A stretch of DNA of 64,000 bases from Coneutiohabitans sp964457925 (GTDB taxonomy: Bacteria; Zhuqueibacterota; Zhuqueibacteria; Zhuqueibacterales; Zhuqueibacteraceae), in the NCBI GenBank assembly GCA_964457925.1, contig CAYWGH010000008.1, positions 124,001 through 188,000 of the forward strand. Reading direction: 5' to 3'. Positions 60,872 to 64,000 of this stretch are shown here, piece after piece. The notes beneath the pieces are model-generated. The model ran no database searches, had not been told where the DNA came from, and saw only the letters and a program-made list of their open reading frames with translations. Made by a program: the position numbers and the translations under genes. The stretch's first letter is position 1; each line of letters begins with the position of its first letter.

Positions 60872-60900
60872 AAAATAGGCAGGCGTGTGTGCAATGTCAA
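60872..60900 (-). promoter_or_regulatory. Sigma-70-type promoter giving a leaderless glycosyltransferase mRNA
   Basis: TTGACA and TATTTT lie exactly 17 bases apart on the minus strand. The -10 box ends seven bases before the start codon at 60865, so no leader is expected. Confidence 0.6.
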
Positions 60901-61027
60901 CAGTTGTATCGCACTTGACAAGCACAAAAAACAAGGCTTAAGCCGAGAATGATATTGCGTACGGGTGAATTTTTAATTAAATTCCGGCAAATCAAAGGGA
61001 TTTGAGAAATCATTGAGCCGGAAGGAC

Positions 61028-61477
61028 ATGAATTCTAAGCCGCTTTTTGCCATTTTGATGATTGCGTTGCTTGCTGGTTTCGGCAACTCTTGTATATGTG
61101 TGACCGATCCTCCCCCTCCCACCTCAGATCCGTGCAAGGACTGCCCGCCGCCACAGCCAACCTCCGGCGTTGGTTGCCAGCAACCTGCTTATACACAAGG
61201 CCAGCCCGGTCCGGATGAATATACCGTCATTGTCGGCGTTTTTGACAGCGAAGTAAGAGCGCTGGGGCGCTCTCAAAAGCTCCGTGAACAACGTATTCAC
61301 AATTATTGCTATCCGCAAAGCAACGGCTGTTGGGTTGTGTCGGTGGGGCGCTACTGGGAGCAAGGCCCGGCGGAAAGAATGCGTAATGTTTTGGTCAATG
61401 AGTTTGGCTATGAAAAGGTATGGGTTCGCAAACCAGGTGACGAGGAAGCCCATTGTCGCGAATCCAAACAGCGATAG
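61028..61477 (+). CDS. SPOR-like lipoprotein, first of a tandem pair
   Basis: The roughly 149-residue protein has a hydrophobic N-terminus (PLFAILMIALLAGFGNSC) with a probable lipid-accepting Cys and a Pro/Cys-rich linker (PPPPTSDPCKDCPPPQP). A SPOR-like domain of about 75 residues follows (YTVIVGVFDSEVRALGRSQK). SPOR domains bind denuded septal peptidoglycan. An in-frame TTG at 61013 could be the start instead. It is separated from the second copy by seven bases. Confidence 0.75.
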   Translation: MNSKPLFAILMIALLAGFGNSCICVTDPPPPTSDPCKDCPPPQPTSGVGCQQPAYTQGQPGPDEYTVIVGVFDSEVRALGRSQKLREQRIHNYCYPQSNGCWVVSVGRYWEQGPAERMRNVLVNEFGYEKVWVRKPGDEEAHCRESKQR

Positions 61478-61484
61478 GATGAGT

Positions 61485-61958
61485 ATGAGTTCAACGACTT
61501 ATTTTACACAATCCACTGTTTTGAGAATTGGCCTTGTTGTGAGTTTGAGTTTTTTGGCTGCCTGCACGGATCGCGGGCAAAATCCCCCTTCCGTACGCGA
61601 TGGTGTTTCAGTGGGCGCGCCGGAGCCAACAACTCCCACCAAGCCTGGCCGGCCGCGCGACCCCTTGCCGGATGACATTGAGCCGCCCAAAAGCCCGCTC
61701 GGCGAGCATGGTTATTCGGTGCTGGTCAATACCTTTGACAACCGGCTCGATGCCGACCATCTCTCCTTTCAACTGCGCATGCAACGCATCAATAATATGG
61801 TTTACTTATATGGCGACGAATGGCGTGTATGCGTCGGGGTCTATGCCACTCGCGGGCGTGCGCGCCGCACCCTAAAACAGGTTTATGAAAAAGGCTTCAC
61901 AACCGCTCGCGTTATTGGACCCGGGGATGATGGCGTTCCACCGCCTCCGAAAGAATGA
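61485..61958 (+). CDS. SPOR-like lipoprotein, second of a tandem pair
   Basis: The 157-residue protein has a lipoprotein signal with LSFLAAC lipobox, a Pro-rich linker, and a SPOR-like domain (YSVLVNTFDNRLDADHLSFQ to ARRTLKQVYEKGF). The domain aligns with that of the preceding gene, so the pair arose by duplication. AGG six bases upstream supports the ATG at 61485. It converges on lysA. Confidence 0.75.
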   Translation: MSSTTYFTQSTVLRIGLVVSLSFLAACTDRGQNPPSVRDGVSVGAPEPTTPTKPGRPRDPLPDDIEPPKSPLGEHGYSVLVNTFDNRLDADHLSFQLRMQRINNMVYLYGDEWRVCVGVYATRGRARRTLKQVYEKGFTTARVIGPGDDGVPPPPKE

Positions 61959-62025
61959 TTTTTTGCTGTAGCCCGGCTGCGCATAAGAAACAATATCGTG
62001 CCAAGCATGTTTGTCTGCAAAAACA

Positions 62026-62064
62026 AACTCCCGCATAAAATCAAATCGGTTTATGGCGGGAGTT
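62026..62064 (-). terminator. Terminator after lysA
   Basis: AACTCCCGCATAAA (62026-62039) pairs with TTTATGGCGGGAGTT (62050-62064), with one bulge. On the minus strand a TGTTTTTG tail follows, so it serves lysA. Confidence 0.7.
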
Positions 62065-62095
62065 CGTTGGCGGTTGAACGATTCGCAAGCTTTCT

Positions 62096-63364
62096 TCAAG
62101 CTTCCCAAATCGTCTCGAGCTTTTGCCGCGGGCGGGAGAGATGTATCTCATCACCGTCAACAATCACTTCCGCCGGACGCGGGCGCGCATTGTAATTCGA
62201 GCTGAGTGAAAAACCGTAAGCGCCCGCCGTCATCACCGCCAGCAAATCGCCGCGCCGCATCAGCGGCAATACCCTCTCCTTTCCTAAAAAATCCCCGGAT
62301 TCGCAAATCGGGCCGACGACGTCGCAGGTTTGCATCTTGCCCGGCATCAAATTTACCGGCGCGATTTGGTGATGCGCTTGATACAAACTCGGCCGGATCA
62401 GATCCGACATGCCGGCATCGACAATTACAAATTTCTTGCCCTGCGATTCCTTGGTATACAACACGCGCGTGATCAAGGCGCCGCTGGCGGCCACAAGCGC
62501 GCGGCCCGGCTCGAATAAAATCTCGCCGTCAAAATCTTTGAGCGAAGCCGTTAAGAGTCGCGCGACTTCTGCCGGCGAAAGCGCCAAACCCGCGGACGGT
62601 TCGGTGTTTGGAGCAAGGCGCAAAGCATTTTCATAGATCACGCCCAAGCCGCCGCCGAGATCAAGATAATCCAGGCGATGTCCCTGCGACAATGCTTGCG
62701 CCGCCAGCTCAGCCATGGCTTTGCCGACGGCTTCGAAAGAGGCCGTTTCAACGATTTGCGAGCCGATGTGCATGTGCAAGCCCGCGAGGCGAACATGGGG
62801 AATACTTTTGATCTCGGCAAGCAAGGTTTGCGCGCGCGGCAATTCGATGCCGAATTTATCCGCCTGCCGGCCGGTGGAAATGTAGGGGTGGCCGTGAATG
62901 TCAATGTTCGGATTTATGCGCAAGGCCACCGGTGCAACACAATTTTGCTGGCGCGCGATGTCATTCATCACCGCCAGCTCAGCGTTGGATTCAACATTGA
63001 AGCCGCGAATGCCGGCCTGCAAACCCGCAAGAATTTCGTCGTCGCGCTTGCCGACGCCTGCAAACACGATACGGCTCGCAGGAATGCCGGCCTTGAGCGC
63101 AAGCTGCAATTCACCGGCGGAGACGACATCCGCGCCCGCGCCCCATGCGGCAAAATCGCGCAACATATCGGGATTCGAATTTGCCTTCAAGGCATAACAA
63201 ATGCAATGGCGTTGCGCGCCAAACGCCGCATCAATCTCCTGGAAATTTTCGCGGTACGTGCGCCGGCTGTAGAGGTAGAACGGCGTGGAGATCTGCTGCG
63301 CTATTTCTGAGACGGATTTTGCTTCGCAATACAACCAGGCGTTAGAATAGTAAAAATGAACCAT
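62096..63364 (-). CDS. lysA: Diaminopimelate decarboxylase
   Basis: The 422-residue PLP enzyme makes L-lysine from meso-diaminopimelate. It has the PLP lysine in CYALKANSNP (about residue 61), GLHMHIGSQI, DLGGGLGVIYE (phosphate-binding glycines), FEPGRALVA and the catalytic-Cys block CESGDFLGK. Family length is normal. The ATG at 63364 has AAAGG five bases upstream; longer in-frame starts exist but lack a ribosome site. Confidence 0.96.
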   Translation of the reverse strand: MVHFYYSNAWLYCEAKSVSEIAQQISTPFYLYSRRTYRENFQEIDAAFGAQRHCICYALKANSNPDMLRDFAAWGAGADVVSAGELQLALKAGIPASRIVFAGVGKRDDEILAGLQAGIRGFNVESNAELAVMNDIARQQNCVAPVALRINPNIDIHGHPYISTGRQADKFGIELPRAQTLLAEIKSIPHVRLAGLHMHIGSQIVETASFEAVGKAMAELAAQALSQGHRLDYLDLGGGLGVIYENALRLAPNTEPSAGLALSPAEVARLLTASLKDFDGEILFEPGRALVAASGALITRVLYTKESQGKKFVIVDAGMSDLIRPSLYQAHHQIAPVNLMPGKMQTCDVVGPICESGDFLGKERVLPLMRRGDLLAVMTAGAYGFSLSSNYNARPRPAEVIVDGDEIHLSRPRQKLETIWEA

Positions 63365-63547
63365 GTTTGCCTTTCTCATGAGTTTTGACATTCAAGTTCG
63401 ATAATGTTCAGCCCGGGATTAGCCGTGGCAAAACCCACCGGGATCGCCAATTTTGACTGCCAAATTCCATTAGGTCAACCAAATGGTAATTGCTGCATCA
63501 CTTGCTGTCAATACGGCGACGAAGAACATCCAAAACTCAAACACCCC

Positions 63548-64000
63548 TCACGGCAACACCAAATCATTTCCTTCATTCGGCCAGCGTGATCGCACTTTTA
63601 TCGTATCGGGCCAAACATGATAACGCTCCGCCGGCGTGAAGGGGAACGGCATGCCGGCATCGAAGCGGCCGTTATGATTCGCGTCGCGGAAGCCGCTGAT
63701 CTCATACCGGCCGGGCAAAACGCCGGGAAACGAATATCCGCCCGGCGCGCTGGCAGTGATGTTATACTCGATCTTGCCGTCGAATTGTCTGGCTTTGAGA
63801 TGAATCGGGCCGCTTGCTGTTGAATCCGCGTCTGTAATCACGCCGCTGATCGAAGCCAGCGTGTCCGCGTTCAGCGTCCAAAAGGTAATTTGCTTGGTCG
63901 TATCAAAAAGCGCATTGCCGTTCCAGTCAAACAACGAGTCGGCATTGATTTTAATCTCATAACGGCAACGGCTTTTCCAGTGTGGCTGCGGCGAAAAGCG
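63548..64000 (-). CDS. Ig-like (Big_5/SbsA-type) domain protein, 5' truncated by window edge
   Basis: The frame is open to the right edge, so about 150 C-terminal residues are seen and the start is outside. It opens with an Ig-like strand pattern (INADSLFDWNGNALFD). A prealbumin-like beta-domain follows with SGVITDADSTASGPI and FPGVLPGRYEISGFRDANHN. It ends PDTIKVRSRWPNEGNDLVLP. Similar C-termini occur in Ig-like domain lipoproteins of Bacteroidetes and relatives. Function is unknown. Confidence 0.72.
   Translation of the reverse strand, partial: RFSPQPHWKSRCRYEIKINADSLFDWNGNALFDTTKQITFWTLNADTLASISGVITDADSTASGPIHLKARQFDGKIEYNITASAPGGYSFPGVLPGRYEISGFRDANHNGRFDAGMPFPFTPAERYHVWPDTIKVRSRWPNEGNDLVLP

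Overview
The window is one contiguous piece of a moderately GC-rich bacterial chromosome, densely packed with housekeeping genes and a few accessory ones. Three predicted secreted proteins end in a type IX secretion (Por) C-terminal sorting domain with the NPFN/NPFR signature, two of them next to FG-GAP, LamG or fibronectin modules. Inositol phospholipid genes, a separate SecD and SecF, and YfhO-type membrane proteins are also present. I infer a Gram-negative member of the FCB superphylum, most like candidate phylum KSB1 or Calditrichota relatives. There is no rRNA or tRNA here to confirm this. No phage, insertion sequence, CRISPR array or rRNA operon was seen.

Layout. 1-7.8 kb: a beta-lactamase-family gene cut by the window edge, an HD hydrolase, a YbjQ protein, purA, a STAS protein, secF-secD and a class II aldolase with an odd cysteine tail. 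7.8-11.3 kb: a gene-poor stretch, a DUF4398 lipoprotein and a UDP-sugar pyrophosphorylase. 11.3-19.6 kb: one 2749-residue secreted mosaic protein with FG-GAP, ASPIC/UnbV, nine fibronectin III modules and an SGNH hydrolase inserted inside one of them. 20-32.5 kb: a same-strand series with aldehyde dehydrogenase, rsmI, an inositol phospholipid pair (CDP-alcohol transferase plus inositol-3-phosphate synthase), a MATE pump, tmk, a membrane protein, an S41 protease and pyruvate phosphate dikinase. A MITE-like repeat lies before the protease.

32.6-42.6 kb: selA on the minus strand, then a DUF2007/sugar-kinase operon, an OmpA/VOC/SpoIID operon, and a GNAT - enolase-superfamily racemase - M20 hydrolase trio that fits a D-to-L amino acid conversion pathway. 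A HepT/MntA toxin-antitoxin pair follows. 42.7-53.9 kb: a LamG-rich secreted protein, an AT-richer methyltransferase, a second inositol-type pair (nucleotidyltransferase plus an atypical CDP-alcohol transferase), YfhO, a PTS IIA protein, a SpoU methylase, a CPBP protease and a degenerate receiver. 54-64 kb: a secreted subtilase, aldo/keto reductase-TPR, cold shock protein, tandem UspA, a glycosyltransferase with a predicted leaderless mRNA, two SPOR-like lipoproteins, lysA, and a truncated Ig-like gene at the right edge.

The clearest cooperating sets are secD-secF, the two inositol/CDP-alcohol loci, the amino acid racemisation trio, the toxin-antitoxin pair and the three sorting-domain cargo proteins. 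Several promoters fit a sigma-70 pattern with 17-base spacers, and five strong hairpins look like terminators. Starts were chosen by Shine-Dalgarno position where one could be seen. TTG and GTG starts are common here.
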